A stretch of 35,396 nt of DNA from an uncultured Flavobacteriales bacterium (GTDB taxonomy: Bacteria; Bacteroidota; Bacteroidia; Flavobacteriales_D; Sanyastnellaceae), in assembly GCA_913051865.1 (NCBI GenBank), contig CAJXHE010000010.1, positions 1 through 35,396 on the forward strand, given 5' to 3'. This document shows positions 1-8,106 of this stretch, in pieces. Positions within the stretch are counted from its first letter, which is position 1. The number at the start of each line of letters is the position of its first letter. Under the pieces are notes generated by a model, which saw only the letters and a program-made list of their open reading frames with translations, had not been told where the DNA came from and made no database searches. The translations under genes were made by a program, and so were the position numbers.

Positions 1-27
1 GAAAATGCGTTCGGTTAAAAACGACAT
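1..27 (-). CDS. Possible 5' end of a leftward gene, cut by the window edge
   Basis: Reading leftward from an ATG at 25-27 gives nine open codons, MSFLTERIF, up to the window edge. The start lies 54 bases downstream of the stop codon of the M16 peptidase gene, in the same direction, so it would continue that gene run. In Bacteroidota an O-methyltransferase gene often follows an M16 peptidase gene, and those proteins tend to start in a similar way, but nine residues cannot identify a family. Treat this as a candidate start only. Confidence 0.3.
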
Positions 28-81
28 TCAATCTGACCACGACGATGTACACAAGTTTTCTACGAGATAATCTCTACGAGG

Positions 82-1314
82 TCAAGTGTCAAGGTAAACG
101 AGTCTGCTGAGTTTTTCAGGACTGATATACTGATTAGAAACGCGAAGAATATCCTCGGAAGAAATCTGCTCTATTGATTTAAAAAAATCCGCCAGGGGTT
201 GCACCCGATTGTACAATAAAAAACTCTTTGCCAGACCCGTCATCATCGCTGGGCCGCTATCTTGACTAAGTGCGATTTGGCCGATCAGTTGTTTTTTTGC
301 ATCGTGTAGCTGCATCACACCCAGACGATTGTCACATATGAGCTGGAGTTCCTTGTCCACCAAGGACTCCACCTTTTTGTGATGCCTCCTGTCAGTCCCG
401 AAGTACACAGAAAACACCCCACTGTCCTGATAAGGGGAATATCCTGCCTCTATGTGATAAGCCATCCCATATTTCTCACGAATGTTGAGGCTTAAACGAC
501 AATTCATGGCCGGACCCCCTAAATAATTGGCAATCAAGGTGAGGGGAAGTTTGTCTGGATGATCCGCTCCGACAGTCAAACCTCCGAGAAGATGATGAAC
601 TTGATGCGTGTCTTGCTCAGTACGTTCATCAAAAATTGCTTGAGGACTTGGAGCGACCCTTTGAATGGCATTCCCTTTGCCTGTTTCATGGTTCAGGTAT
701 CTCTCGCACAACTTCTTAAACTTCTTAATTGGGGTAGATCCAACGGACGCAAACACCATTGATTCAGCGCAATAATTGCGATTGACAAAGTTCTTAATTT
801 CTTCGACCCCAAGACTTCGAACTGAATCAGTGGTACCTAGAATCGATCTTCCCAGCGAATGCGTTCCAAACAACCGTTCCTCAAACTCATCGAAAATCAC
901 ATCGCTGGGATTGTCTAAGACGGATGCAATCTCATCTAAAATAACATCACGTTCCTTGATGATTTCCTTTTCGGGGAACGTTGAATTAAATACGATATCA
1001 GACACCAATTCTATCGCCCTCCCTAAGTCTCGCTCTAAAAATGAAGCACTTATCCAAGTCTCCTCTTTCGTCGTATATGCATTCAAATCCCCACCTACCC
1101 TCTCTAATCTATTGAGAATATGAAATGTCTTCCGCTTTTTTGTCCCCTTGAAAAGGCAATGTTCTATAAAATGTGCCACACCGGCCTCGCCTTTCATTTC
1201 GTCACGTGTACCCGCGTTGACAACAAGGGCAACATGACTGGCTGCTCTTGGGACTTCCTTATGAATGACGCGTATGCCATTAGGGAGTGTAAATGTGTGA
1301 AATTCTTGAGCCAT
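82..1314 (-). CDS. M16 family zinc metallopeptidase (insulinase/processing-peptidase type)
   Basis: The 410-residue protein has the inverted zinc motif HFIEH at residues 48-52 and a third zinc ligand, Glu128, 76 residues further on (in VILDEI), as expected for M16. The second half carries the family's inactive partner domain, with an Arg/Tyr region around IREKYGMAYHI. Length fits the single-chain M16B type, which works as a dimer and degrades peptides. There is no signal peptide, so it is probably cytoplasmic. A TAnnTTTG element (1323-1330, minus strand) ends only 8 bases before the ATG, which would make the mRNA nearly leaderless. The gene follows the fatty-acid transporter by 53 bases. Peptide substrate cannot be told from sequence. 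Confidence 0.93.
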   Translation of the reverse strand: MAQEFHTFTLPNGIRVIHKEVPRAASHVALVVNAGTRDEMKGEAGVAHFIEHCLFKGTKKRKTFHILNRLERVGGDLNAYTTKEETWISASFLERDLGRAIELVSDIVFNSTFPEKEIIKERDVILDEIASVLDNPSDVIFDEFEERLFGTHSLGRSILGTTDSVRSLGVEEIKNFVNRNYCAESMVFASVGSTPIKKFKKLCERYLNHETGKGNAIQRVAPSPQAIFDERTEQDTHQVHHLLGGLTVGADHPDKLPLTLIANYLGGPAMNCRLSLNIREKYGMAYHIEAGYSPYQDSGVFSVYFGTDRRHHKKVESLVDKELQLICDNRLGVMQLHDAKKQLIGQIALSQDSGPAMMTGLAKSFLLYNRVQPLADFFKSIEQISSEDILRVSNQYISPEKLSRLVYLDT

Positions 1315-1322
1315 TGCGGGTG

Positions 1323-1330
1323 CAAAGATA
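1323..1330 (-). promoter_or_regulatory. Bacteroidota -7 element before the M16 peptidase gene
   Basis: On the minus strand this reads TATCTTTG, an exact match to TAnnTTTG. It ends 8 bases before the start codon at 1314, so transcription would begin within a few bases of the ATG. No TTG is found 17-23 bases upstream, so the -33 half is missing and the call rests on one element. Confidence 0.4.
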
Positions 1331-1367
1331 TCTTGTAATTGAATGGTATTTATTCAGCCGCCATTTT

Positions 1368-2783
1368 TTAAGCGAGAAGAAGCAGAGAAACAATAAACAC
1401 CACACCTGAAACGAGAAGAGCAGCAAGCGTATATGGCAAGATATCCCTTGCTTTCAGTCCTGTTATCCCCAACAACGGCAACGCCCAAAAAGGCTGCAGC
1501 ATATTCGTCCACTGATCACCATAAGCCATGGCCATAATTCCCTTTTCCAAACTAATCCCCATTGCGTGACATGATTCTATTACAAGGGGACCTTGAACCG
1601 CCCACTGCCCTCCCCCACTGGGAACGAAGATATTTAGAAGACCCGAAGACCCGAAAATTGCCAGAGGCAATGTATCTGATGTCGTCGCCGAGACCAAAGC
1701 TCCAGACAATACATCTGCCAAACCGGTTCCCGTGACGATACCCATAATACCAAAATAAATAGGGAATTGGAGAAGAATCCCGGACGCTCCTCCGATCGCT
1801 TTCTCTAAGGCGTTCAACATATTGGAGACAGATCCATGAGCGAGCATGGCCAAACCCAATAAGATTAAATTAATCCAATCAGGGGTCACAAAGCCAAGAC
1901 TTGTCGTGTTCGAACCGAAACTATCTACGGCGAGCCAAATGGCAGTTCCTGTACATACAATACCAAAGGACCACGCAAGGACTTTGCCCTTATCTAACGC
2001 ATCCGCCACAGATCTGGATCCGCGAATTACAGCAATAAAATCTGTTTCCGGGGAGTCAGAAACATCTTCATTTAATCTTTTCTCTCCCTCCTTACTTCCC
2101 ACCGTTGAACCTAAGAAAATAAAAAGCAAAACGACAGAGATGATCACCGCAAGCGTAATCGCAAAATTCCAACTTGTAAAAACAGTTCTTGAAATCGAAA
2201 TGGCTTCTTCTAAGGGAGTTGACCAATTCACGCCATTTGGGTAAAGAGATATTAAGTGACCAGGTTCTGCTACTTTTAATGGTGCACTTCCACTCAGGCC
2301 ACTGTGCCAAACCAACAATCCCATATATCCAGCGGCGCCGATTAAACCTGGATTAATCTCTGCATTTTCACTGCGTGATCTGTCGATGACCGATTTGGCT
2401 AATAATGCACCCGCTACAAGTCCCAGACCCCAATTGATCCAACCCAGCAATAAGGCAAATAAGGCGACCCAAGCAGCAGCATGTCTCGTGTTACGCATCG
2501 CCAAATCAACGACGACACGTAAGAATTTGGACACAGGTGCAGAAAGAGCAAGAACGTGACCAAGGACAAGCATAAACATGGCTTGAAAACCAAATCTCAT
2601 TAAATCCGGGTTCCACAAACCCGTTGACCACGCTTTCAAAACAGGCTCAAACCCGTCGCTACCAATCGCATAAGCACTCACAAATGCCACAGCTGTTAGA
2701 ATAAGAGCGATAGCGAATGGTGAAGGAAGGAAACGTTGAAATCCGCGCGAATAAGCCTCAAGCCAATCTGACAGTTTAGGCAT
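1368..2783 (-). CDS. Short-chain fatty acid transporter, AtoE family
   Basis: A hydrophobic protein of about 471 residues with many membrane segments, matching the AtoE/TIGR00366 short-chain fatty acid transporter family (SCFA_trans) along its length. The N terminus (LEAYSRGFQRFLPSPFAIAL) and the glycine-rich segment near residue 390 (FVPSGGGQWAVQGP) are typical. It should import or export acetoacetate, butyrate or similar acids in the inner membrane. The start is uncertain: the longest frame opens with GTG at 2798, but the ATG at 2783 (MPKLSDW) is chosen because family members begin shortly before this amphipathic segment. It lies 36 bases downstream of the DUF3127 gene; the M16 peptidase follows. 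Substrate is inferred from family only. Confidence 0.9.
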   Translation of the reverse strand: MPKLSDWLEAYSRGFQRFLPSPFAIALILTAVAFVSAYAIGSDGFEPVLKAWSTGLWNPDLMRFGFQAMFMLVLGHVLALSAPVSKFLRVVVDLAMRNTRHAAAWVALFALLLGWINWGLGLVAGALLAKSVIDRSRSENAEINPGLIGAAGYMGLLVWHSGLSGSAPLKVAEPGHLISLYPNGVNWSTPLEEAISISRTVFTSWNFAITLAVIISVVLLFIFLGSTVGSKEGEKRLNEDVSDSPETDFIAVIRGSRSVADALDKGKVLAWSFGIVCTGTAIWLAVDSFGSNTTSLGFVTPDWINLILLGLAMLAHGSVSNMLNALEKAIGGASGILLQFPIYFGIMGIVTGTGLADVLSGALVSATTSDTLPLAIFGSSGLLNIFVPSGGGQWAVQGPLVIESCHAMGISLEKGIMAMAYGDQWTNMLQPFWALPLLGITGLKARDILPYTLAALLVSGVVFIVSLLLLA

Positions 2784-2819
2784 GCGGGAATTTTCCACTA
2801 TTAATTACAGAAAGGGTGA

Positions 2820-3218
2820 CTAAAACGGCAGGTCGTCGTCAGTTAAAGGTGCAGAACTTAACTCTACAGGTGCAACTTCTGGAAGCGGAGCAGCACTCAC
2901 AGAGTCCGATGAAGCATGGGCACCACTGTTATTTTCTGCAGGAGACTGACCTTGAACACCTCGTTCAATACGCCAAGCATTTAAATCTACGTAGTAATTA
3001 CCGTTATACTCTCTTCCTCTTACATCAAATTTGACAGTTAGCTCATCGCCCTCAACAAGGCCATTTAACTGATCTACACGCTCTTTGAGCGCGCCAAATT
3101 TAATATCTTGTGGATATTGTTCGTTAGTCGTAATAACGAAATCGCGCTTATAAAAGCCGCTTGGAAAATCCTGTCGATCGTACAGAACTTTAATTTTACC
3201 TTTTACCTCAAATGACAT
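2820..3218 (-). CDS. DUF3127 protein with an SSB-like acidic C-terminal tail
   Basis: A 132-residue protein. Residues 1-88 form a compact beta-rich DUF3127 domain (start MSFEVKGKIKVLYDRQDF, core KFDVRGREYNGNYYVDLNAWRI), a family widespread in Bacteroidota and of unproven function. Residues 89-125 are low-complexity and rich in Ala, Ser, Pro and Glu. The last six residues are DDDLPF, almost identical to the DDDIPF tip by which bacterial SSB recruits DNA-repair and replication proteins. The layout (OB-like domain, flexible linker, acidic tip) resembles SSB, but the domain is not the SSB family, so a DNA-related role is inference. Its neighbours are metabolic genes and give no help. Confidence 0.85.
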   Translation of the reverse strand: MSFEVKGKIKVLYDRQDFPSGFYKRDFVITTNEQYPQDIKFGALKERVDQLNGLVEGDELTVKFDVRGREYNGNYYVDLNAWRIERGVQGQSPAENNSGAHASSDSVSAAPLPEVAPVELSSAPLTDDDLPF

Positions 3219-3254
3219 ACGATAAAGGTAAAATAAGACCGTGCAAAAACAATA

Positions 3255-4157
3255 CTATCCGAGGTTAAAACTAAGAAGTGTTTTCCACGCTTCATTAACA
3301 TTACCACTGTCAAGAAGTCGCGCTGAATGCAAATGGAGTTCTTTTTCTAATTGCTCACCATCGTCACAGTAGTCCATGAATATGGATGATAATTCCATTA
3401 ATTTATAATCATTGACATCTGTTTCATCAGGCAATGACTCAGTATTACCGAGCATTGCCAAATGTCTCCCCGTTAAAAACCGACTGAGACGAATGTCCTC
3501 CGGGATATTGTCGACACCTATCCCCAAATTCGATACGGGCTTAGGGATTTCAAACAATGCATCTCCAGAAGCTCTGACATAATGAGAACCGCCACATCGC
3601 CCCACAAGATCTAACAAGTGCGCATCAGGCAATCCATTAGAATCGAGGACATCCTCCCTGAAATGCATCCGATTAATTTCACACACCACAAGGTTTCCAG
3701 CACCTGGGTTGTCGCCAAACGAATCCACCCTAAGCACTTTACATTCGAACGAAACTGGTGATTCCAAGACTCTGGGAGGAGCGATAGTATCTGAGGGGAT
3801 CTCCGTGAGTCCCGCTTTTTTAAATTCGTTCACTCCTGCAGCGTAATCAGTACTTGCGAGTGAACACGCGTGAACCAAATTGAAATCGACCAGGTTCACA
3901 ACGACTTCAGGAACTGAAAGGACATTGTCAAGCGTATGTTTTGTCGTGTTATCTCGGCCTCGTCTCGCAGGAGAGAAAATTAAGATTGGCGGATTAGCTG
4001 AAAAAACGTTGAAGTAACTAAATGGGGCCAAGTTGACCCTTCCTTCCATATCTATTGTGCTCGCAAATGCTATCGGACGCGGAGAAATACCGCCCAACAA
4101 AAATGAATGACGCTTTTGAGGAGTTAATTCCGAAGGAGTAAAAGATAAATGCGACAT
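3255..4157 (-). CDS. Flavin reductase family protein (FMN-binding split barrel)
   Basis: Three hundred residues. The N-terminal two thirds match the flavin reductase/flavoredoxin split-barrel domain: GGISPRPIAFAST near residues 22-34, then NLAPFSYFNVFSANPPILIFSPARR at about 42-66, the FMN-contact region. The C-terminal third contains a conserved Bacteroidota extension (GRCGGSHYVRASGDALFEIPKP and beyond). Such proteins bind FMN and pass electrons from NAD(P)H; the partner is unknown. The start ATG shares one base with the purE stop codon (TAATG), so the two are translationally coupled. The link with PurE is positional only. Confidence 0.88.
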   Translation of the reverse strand: MSHLSFTPSELTPQKRHSFLLGGISPRPIAFASTIDMEGRVNLAPFSYFNVFSANPPILIFSPARRGRDNTTKHTLDNVLSVPEVVVNLVDFNLVHACSLASTDYAAGVNEFKKAGLTEIPSDTIAPPRVLESPVSFECKVLRVDSFGDNPGAGNLVVCEINRMHFREDVLDSNGLPDAHLLDLVGRCGGSHYVRASGDALFEIPKPVSNLGIGVDNIPEDIRLSRFLTGRHLAMLGNTESLPDETDVNDYKLMELSSIFMDYCDDGEQLEKELHLHSARLLDSGNVNEAWKTLLSFNLG

Positions 4158-4654
4158 TAAGATGGTGTGTGATTCTCCACTGTTGATGTCGCCTTTTCGA
4201 CTTTTAATTTAAGATTATTCTTAAACAAGATGATTCTATCGAGAAGAGCGGGATCTGAACAGGCCATGATTTGTGCAGCCAGAATGCCCGCATTCCTAGC
4301 CCCATCAAGAGCCACCGTTGCTACTGGAACACCTGAAGGCATCTGTAGAATACTCAACACTGAATCCCAACCATCAATTGAGTTTCTGCTTTTAACGGGC
4401 ACGCCGATAACTGGCAAAGGGGTATAAGATGCGGTCATCCCTGGTAGATGAGCTGCGCCACCTGCGCCCGCAATAATTACGGATAACCCACGGTCAATAG
4501 CAGTAGAGGCATATTCAGCCATACGGTCAGGTGTCCTATGTGCACTTACAACAGTTGACTCGTAAGGAACGCCCAACTCATCGAGCGCACGCATCGCTTC
4601 TTCCATAACCGGGAGGTCAGAAGTACTGCCCATAATGATACCTACTTTTTTCAT
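4157..4654 (-). CDS. purE: N5-carboxyaminoimidazole ribonucleotide mutase, PurE class I
   Basis: PurE moves the carboxyl group of N5-CAIR to make CAIR in de novo purine synthesis. The protein (165 residues from the chosen start) shows the substrate-binding loops: GSTSDLPVM at 9-17, SAHRTP at 37-42 with the catalytic His39, and AGAGGAAHLPGM at 62-73. The frame stays open to an ATG at 4693, but that would overlap the upstream nuclease gene by 32 bases and add a non-conserved tail; the ATG at 4654 leaves a 7-base gap and matches the family start (MKKVGIIMGS). No purK is next to it. The stop overlaps the flavin reductase start by one base. Confidence 0.96.
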   Translation of the reverse strand: MKKVGIIMGSTSDLPVMEEAMRALDELGVPYESTVVSAHRTPDRMAEYASTAIDRGLSVIIAGAGGAAHLPGMTASYTPLPVIGVPVKSRNSIDGWDSVLSILQMPSGVPVATVALDGARNAGILAAQIMACSDPALLDRIILFKNNLKLKVEKATSTVENHTPS

Positions 4655-4661
4655 GGTGATC

Positions 4662-5282
4662 TTATTTCTTAGATTCAAGTTTTTCAATTGCAATCTTTAA
4701 TATAGAAGCAGCCTCATATTCTTCATTTTCAATTGCTTGATTTAATTTATCTCGCAACTTCTTCAATTCCTTCGTTTTGTCTATTTTCTTTGAAGGCTTC
4801 TCCACATTTTCAACAACTTCATCAAAGGCGTTTCCCCCATCTTCATCGAATGCATCATCAGCAGAGCCTTCATCACTTGGATCGATCCCCATAGATTGCA
4901 GAATCGTCTCATAGCATTTAATAGGAATTCTAAACCGAACGGCAATCGCTACAGCATCGGAGGATCTAGAATCAATTTCTATGATTCTTTCACCATCTGT
5001 CACGATGACTTTCGCAAAAAAGATGCCCTCATTGTAATTGTAGATCAAGACTTCATTGACCGTCATGTTAAATGACGTCAATGTATTCTTGTACAAGTCA
5101 TGCGTTAAAGGCCTGCTCGGCTTCATGTTCTCAAGCTCTATTGCAATCGCCTGAGCTTCCGAACTCCCTATAATAATTGGAATTTTCCTGTTGCCGCCCT
5201 TCTCAACTAAAACCATAGCATAGGCCCCTGAATTAGTCCCACTGTGGGATATGTCAAATATTTCGAGGACTATTTTTTTCAT
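4662..5282 (-). CDS. Bifunctional nuclease (DUF151) domain protein with a C-terminal UVR motif
   Basis: A 206-residue protein. Residues 1 to about 135 match the bifunctional nuclease/DUF151 fold (IPIIIGSSEAQAIAIELE, then SRSSDAVAIAVRFRIPI). A low-complexity acidic stretch follows (about 136-165), then a helical UVR (UvrB/UvrC) motif at about 170-205 (KELKKLRDKLNQAIENEEYE). The DUF151 domain was described as having DNase and RNase activity in a plant homologue; in bacteria its role is not settled. The UVR motif usually mediates protein contacts, as between UvrB and UvrC, so a repair or stress role is plausible. It sits 20 bases after etfA and 7 bases before purE in one run. This domain combination is common in Bacteroidota. 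Confidence 0.9.
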   Translation of the reverse strand: MKKIVLEIFDISHSGTNSGAYAMVLVEKGGNRKIPIIIGSSEAQAIAIELENMKPSRPLTHDLYKNTLTSFNMTVNEVLIYNYNEGIFFAKVIVTDGERIIEIDSRSSDAVAIAVRFRIPIKCYETILQSMGIDPSDEGSADDAFDEDGGNAFDEVVENVEKPSKKIDKTKELKKLRDKLNQAIENEEYEAASILKIAIEKLESKK

Positions 5283-5302
5283 CTCTATCTACACTTAAAC
5301 TT

Positions 5303-6235
5303 TCAGAGTGCGTTAATCGCTGCTGTTAATTTAGGAAGAACTTCGAATACATCTCCAACAATTCCATAATCAGCTGCTTTAAAGAAAGGCGCTTCAGGGT
5401 CTGTATTGATGACAACAATGACTTTACTCTGATTCACTCCAGCAAGATGCTGAATCGCACCCGATATTCCACAAGCGATGTAGAGGTCAGGACGAATGGT
5501 AATGCCAGTTTGGCCTACGTGCTCATGATGAGGACGCCATCCCATGTCACCCACAGGACGACTGCATGCTGTAGATGCACCCAATGCCTTTGCCAAATCT
5601 TCTACAATTTCCCAATTCTCTGGCCCTTTGAGCCCTCGGCCCGCAGAAACAACTCTAACAGCTTCAGGAAGTGGCACTGTGCCTTCTGAACTTGTCGGTG
5701 TAAAACCATTGAATGTCACTCTTGCCACTCCCACATCCGCAGAATATGCTTCAACAGCTGCTTCTGGGCCTCCTGTGTTCTTGATACCAAAAGAATTAGG
5801 AGTCACAGAAATCACACTCGTCTCAGTAGTGACTTGAACATGCGCCGTTGCTTTACCACTAAAAACACTTCGTACGTATGTTTTGCCTTCTGGAAGACTA
5901 GTCGCGCCAGCCACGTATCCAGCATTCATTGAAATTGCAACACGAGGTGCGACAGCATTTCCAATACTGTTCCCTGAAAAAACAACAATCTTTGCGCCAA
6001 TGGCTAACGCTGCTTCTTTTGTAAGCTTAGACTGCTGACTGTTGTCGGTAAGTGCGTCTGCACAATGTAAGACTTTAGAAACCCCCACAGCACCAAGACC
6101 TCCATCACCAGAAATGTCACCCGATACGAGCGCAACAACTTCTCCTGAATCAAGTGCGCTGGCATAGGATGCTACTTCTAAGCCTGCATTTGTGGCTCTA
6201 CCTGCTTGAGTTGATATATATACTAATACTGACAT
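5303..6235 (-). CDS. etfA: Electron transfer flavoprotein, alpha subunit
   Basis: EtfA carries the FAD of the ETF heterodimer, which takes electrons from acyl-CoA dehydrogenases and passes them to the quinone pool. The protein has about 310 residues. Its C-terminal FAD domain is clear: GRGLKGPENW, then SRPVGDMGWRP, VGQTGITIRPDLYIACGISG and AIQHLAGVNQSKVIVVINTD. The frame extends upstream to 6295, but that would run through the end of etfB; the ATG at 6235 (MSVLVYISTQ) is the family start and leaves one base after the etfB stop. Together with etfB it forms a standard two-gene unit; no ETF dehydrogenase gene is in this window. Confidence 0.96.
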   Translation of the reverse strand: MSVLVYISTQAGRATNAGLEVASYASALDSGEVVALVSGDISGDGGLGAVGVSKVLHCADALTDNSQQSKLTKEAALAIGAKIVVFSGNSIGNAVAPRVAISMNAGYVAGATSLPEGKTYVRSVFSGKATAHVQVTTETSVISVTPNSFGIKNTGGPEAAVEAYSADVGVARVTFNGFTPTSSEGTVPLPEAVRVVSAGRGLKGPENWEIVEDLAKALGASTACSRPVGDMGWRPHHEHVGQTGITIRPDLYIACGISGAIQHLAGVNQSKVIVVINTDPEAPFFKAADYGIVGDVFEVLPKLTAAINAL

Positions 6236-6236
6236 C

Positions 6237-6977
6237 TTAAATAATTTTTGCTTCCTCACGTAAAACACGAACCAACTCTTCGGGGTTATCTGCATCTACT
6301 AGCACACAATCTCCTTTGGGGGCTGGCAATTTAAAAACATCCACGTGAGTTGAAACCTCAACTGAAGAGTCCTCAACAACCTGCAGTTGCTTCGTTCTCG
6401 CAGACATAATCCCTCTCATGTTGGGTATCCTTTGCTCAGCGATTCCTTTTGTAGCACTCATGACAAACGCTCCTTTCACTGACAGGTTATTTGTTCCGCC
6501 CGTTGTTTCAGCTATTAAGGTCGCCTCATCTCCAGACATTTCTAATTTGGTAACGAGCGCAACATATGGAAGGTCTAGACACTCTGCAATCATCGCAGGA
6601 ACAGCGGATGAGTTGTTATCAATTGTTTCTTTGCCTCCAAGAATAATATCATACCCTTGATCTTGCGCATAATTTGCAATCAATCTCGCAACTTGAGAAG
6701 AATCTGTGGGGACTGCATCTATTCTGACCGCATCTGAAGCACCAATCGCAAGTGCTTTTCTGACAATGGGGTCGCAGGTGGCATCTCCGACAGTGATTGT
6801 CGTGACAGAACCGCCATTTTGCTCGACAAGTTCAATCGCACGAACAAGTGCATACCACTCATCATAGGGGTTGACAATAAATTGGACACCGCTTTCATCG
6901 AAGCGTTTATCTCCGTCTGTAAAGGCGATACGGCTAGTGGTATCAGGGGCTTTACTTATACAAACAAGCAATTTCAT
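6237..6977 (-). CDS. etfB: Electron transfer flavoprotein, beta subunit
   Basis: EtfB pairs with EtfA and binds AMP in group I ETFs. The 246-residue protein opens with MKLLVCISKAPDT and has the FDESGVQFIVNPYDEWYALVRA region followed by GDATCDPIVRKALAIGASDA and ETIDNNSSAVPAMIAECLDLP, all typical. An upstream in-frame ATG at 7034 is rejected: the -7 promoter element at 7018-7025 would then lie inside the coding region, and the extra residues are not family-like. It is the first gene of the leftward run ending near the window edge and diverges from pdhB. The shared promoter gap suggests that ETF and pyruvate dehydrogenase are expressed together. Confidence 0.96.
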   Translation of the reverse strand: MKLLVCISKAPDTTSRIAFTDGDKRFDESGVQFIVNPYDEWYALVRAIELVEQNGGSVTTITVGDATCDPIVRKALAIGASDAVRIDAVPTDSSQVARLIANYAQDQGYDIILGGKETIDNNSSAVPAMIAECLDLPYVALVTKLEMSGDEATLIAETTGGTNNLSVKGAFVMSATKGIAEQRIPNMRGIMSARTKQLQVVEDSSVEVSTHVDVFKLPAPKGDCVLVDADNPEELVRVLREEAKII

Positions 6978-7015
6978 ACTCAAGTAAATATAATCCAAGA
7001 TGTATTTCTTGGGGT

Positions 7016-7061
7016 GGCAAAGGTATGAAGTCAAGGTTGAGAATATTAACTTACCTTTGCC
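7016..7061. promoter_or_regulatory. Mirrored divergent promoters between etfB and pdhB
   Basis: A perfect 10-bp inverted repeat, GGCAAAGGTA (7016-7025) and TACCTTTGCC (7052-7061), is separated by 26 bases. Each arm contains an exact TAnnTTTG -7 element (TACCTTTG): the left arm reads leftward to etfB, the right arm rightward to pdhB. Predicted leaders are about 30 bases for etfB and about 17 for pdhB. Neither has a TTG at the usual -33 spacing, so both may need an activator or rely on the extended -7 sequence. The two -33 regions overlap in the 26-base centre. Confidence 0.6.
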
Positions 7062-7082
7062 GCCCTAATTGTTACTTAAAAA

Positions 7083-8063
7083 ATGCGTGAAATTACATAT
7101 AGAGAAGCTGTAGCTGAAGCAATGAGTGAAGAAATGCGACGTGATGAACGTGTATTTCTAATGGGTGAAGAAGTTGCTGAGTACAACGGAGCATACAAAG
7201 CTTCGAAAGGTATGCTTGAGGAATTTGGTGCGCGACGAGTGATCGACACGCCTATTGCAGAGCTGGGATTCACTGGTATAGCCGTCGGTGCAGCGATGAA
7301 TGGCCTTCGCCCTATTGTGGAATACATGACCTGGAATTTTGCGGTCTTGGCATCAGACCAAATCATCAATCACGCGGCCAAAATGCTACAAATGAGTGGG
7401 GGGCAGTACACCGTTCCTATTGTTTTTCGTGGACCCAACGGGCCTGCCGGACAATTGGCGGCAACGCACAGCCAGAGCTATGAGGCAATGTATTCTGCGA
7501 TCCCTGGTTTGAAAGTTGTCACGCCATTCACTCCTTATGAAGCCAAAGGACTTTTAAAGTCGGCCATTCGCGACAACGATCCTGTATTAATTATGGAGTC
7601 TGAGAAGATGTACGGCGACAAAGGAATGATTCCAGACGGAGAATTCCTTGTTCCAATAGGAAAAGCAAACGTGAGACAGAAAGGTTCGGACGTCACGATT
7701 GTTTCATTTGGCAAGATTCTCAAAACGGTTCATGCAGCAGCAGATGAATTGGCGAAAGAAGACATCGAAGTTGAAATCATCGACCTCGTGACAATAAGGC
7801 CTCTTGACTTAGACACCATTATTGAGTCTATCAAGAAAACAAACCGTCTCGTGATTGTAGAGGAAAGTTTTCCTGTAAGCTCAGTCTCATCTGAGGTTGC
7901 TTATAGGGTTCAACGCAATGCGTTCGATTATCTAGACGCGCCAATTGTGAGAATCTGTCAGTCAGATACGCCTTATGCCTTTGCAACTACCCTCATTGAT
8001 GAAGCGACTCCACAAATAAAAGAAATTGTGGAAGCTGTAAAAACTGTAACGTACATTAAGTAA
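7083..8063 (+). CDS. pdhB: Pyruvate dehydrogenase E1 component, beta subunit
   Basis: E1 alpha and beta together decarboxylate pyruvate with thiamine diphosphate and acetylate the lipoyl arm of E2. This 326-residue protein matches E1 beta from end to end: MREITYREAVAEAMSEEM at the start, MGEEVAEYNGAYKASKGM (about 27-44), the thiamine-side region DTPIAELGFTGIAVGAA, and the C-terminal transketolase domain around VTIVSFGKILKTVHAAADEL. Branched-chain 2-oxoacid E1 beta subunits are close relatives, but the overall match favours pyruvate. The alpha subunit is not adjacent, which is usual for Flavobacteriales, where E1 alpha sits with E2 elsewhere. hppA follows after 43 bases. Confidence 0.93.
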   Translation: MREITYREAVAEAMSEEMRRDERVFLMGEEVAEYNGAYKASKGMLEEFGARRVIDTPIAELGFTGIAVGAAMNGLRPIVEYMTWNFAVLASDQIINHAAKMLQMSGGQYTVPIVFRGPNGPAGQLAATHSQSYEAMYSAIPGLKVVTPFTPYEAKGLLKSAIRDNDPVLIMESEKMYGDKGMIPDGEFLVPIGKANVRQKGSDVTIVSFGKILKTVHAAADELAKEDIEVEIIDLVTIRPLDLDTIIESIKKTNRLVIVEESFPVSSVSSEVAYRVQRNAFDYLDAPIVRICQSDTPYAFATTLIDEATPQIKEIVEAVKTVTYIK

Positions 8064-8106
8064 TAATTTTCGAGAAACTTATCCGATTAACCTATAAATC
8101 AATATC

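Noticed and set aside
61-80. Near repeat TACGAG/CTACGAG with a GAGA-TAA-TCTC dyad at the left edge
   Set aside because: Short, without T-run and with weak pairing, so neither a terminator nor an operator can be supported.
776-1123. Open frame of 115 codons on the plus strand opposite the M16 peptidase gene
   Set aside because: It lies wholly inside a well-supported gene on the other strand, and its translation shows no known motif. The same applies to other long antisense frames, for example at 1846-2244, 8241-8639 and 30691-31161.
6978-7034. Upstream extension of etfB to an ATG at 7034
   Set aside because: The added residues are not like the family, and the -7 promoter element at 7018-7025 falls inside them.
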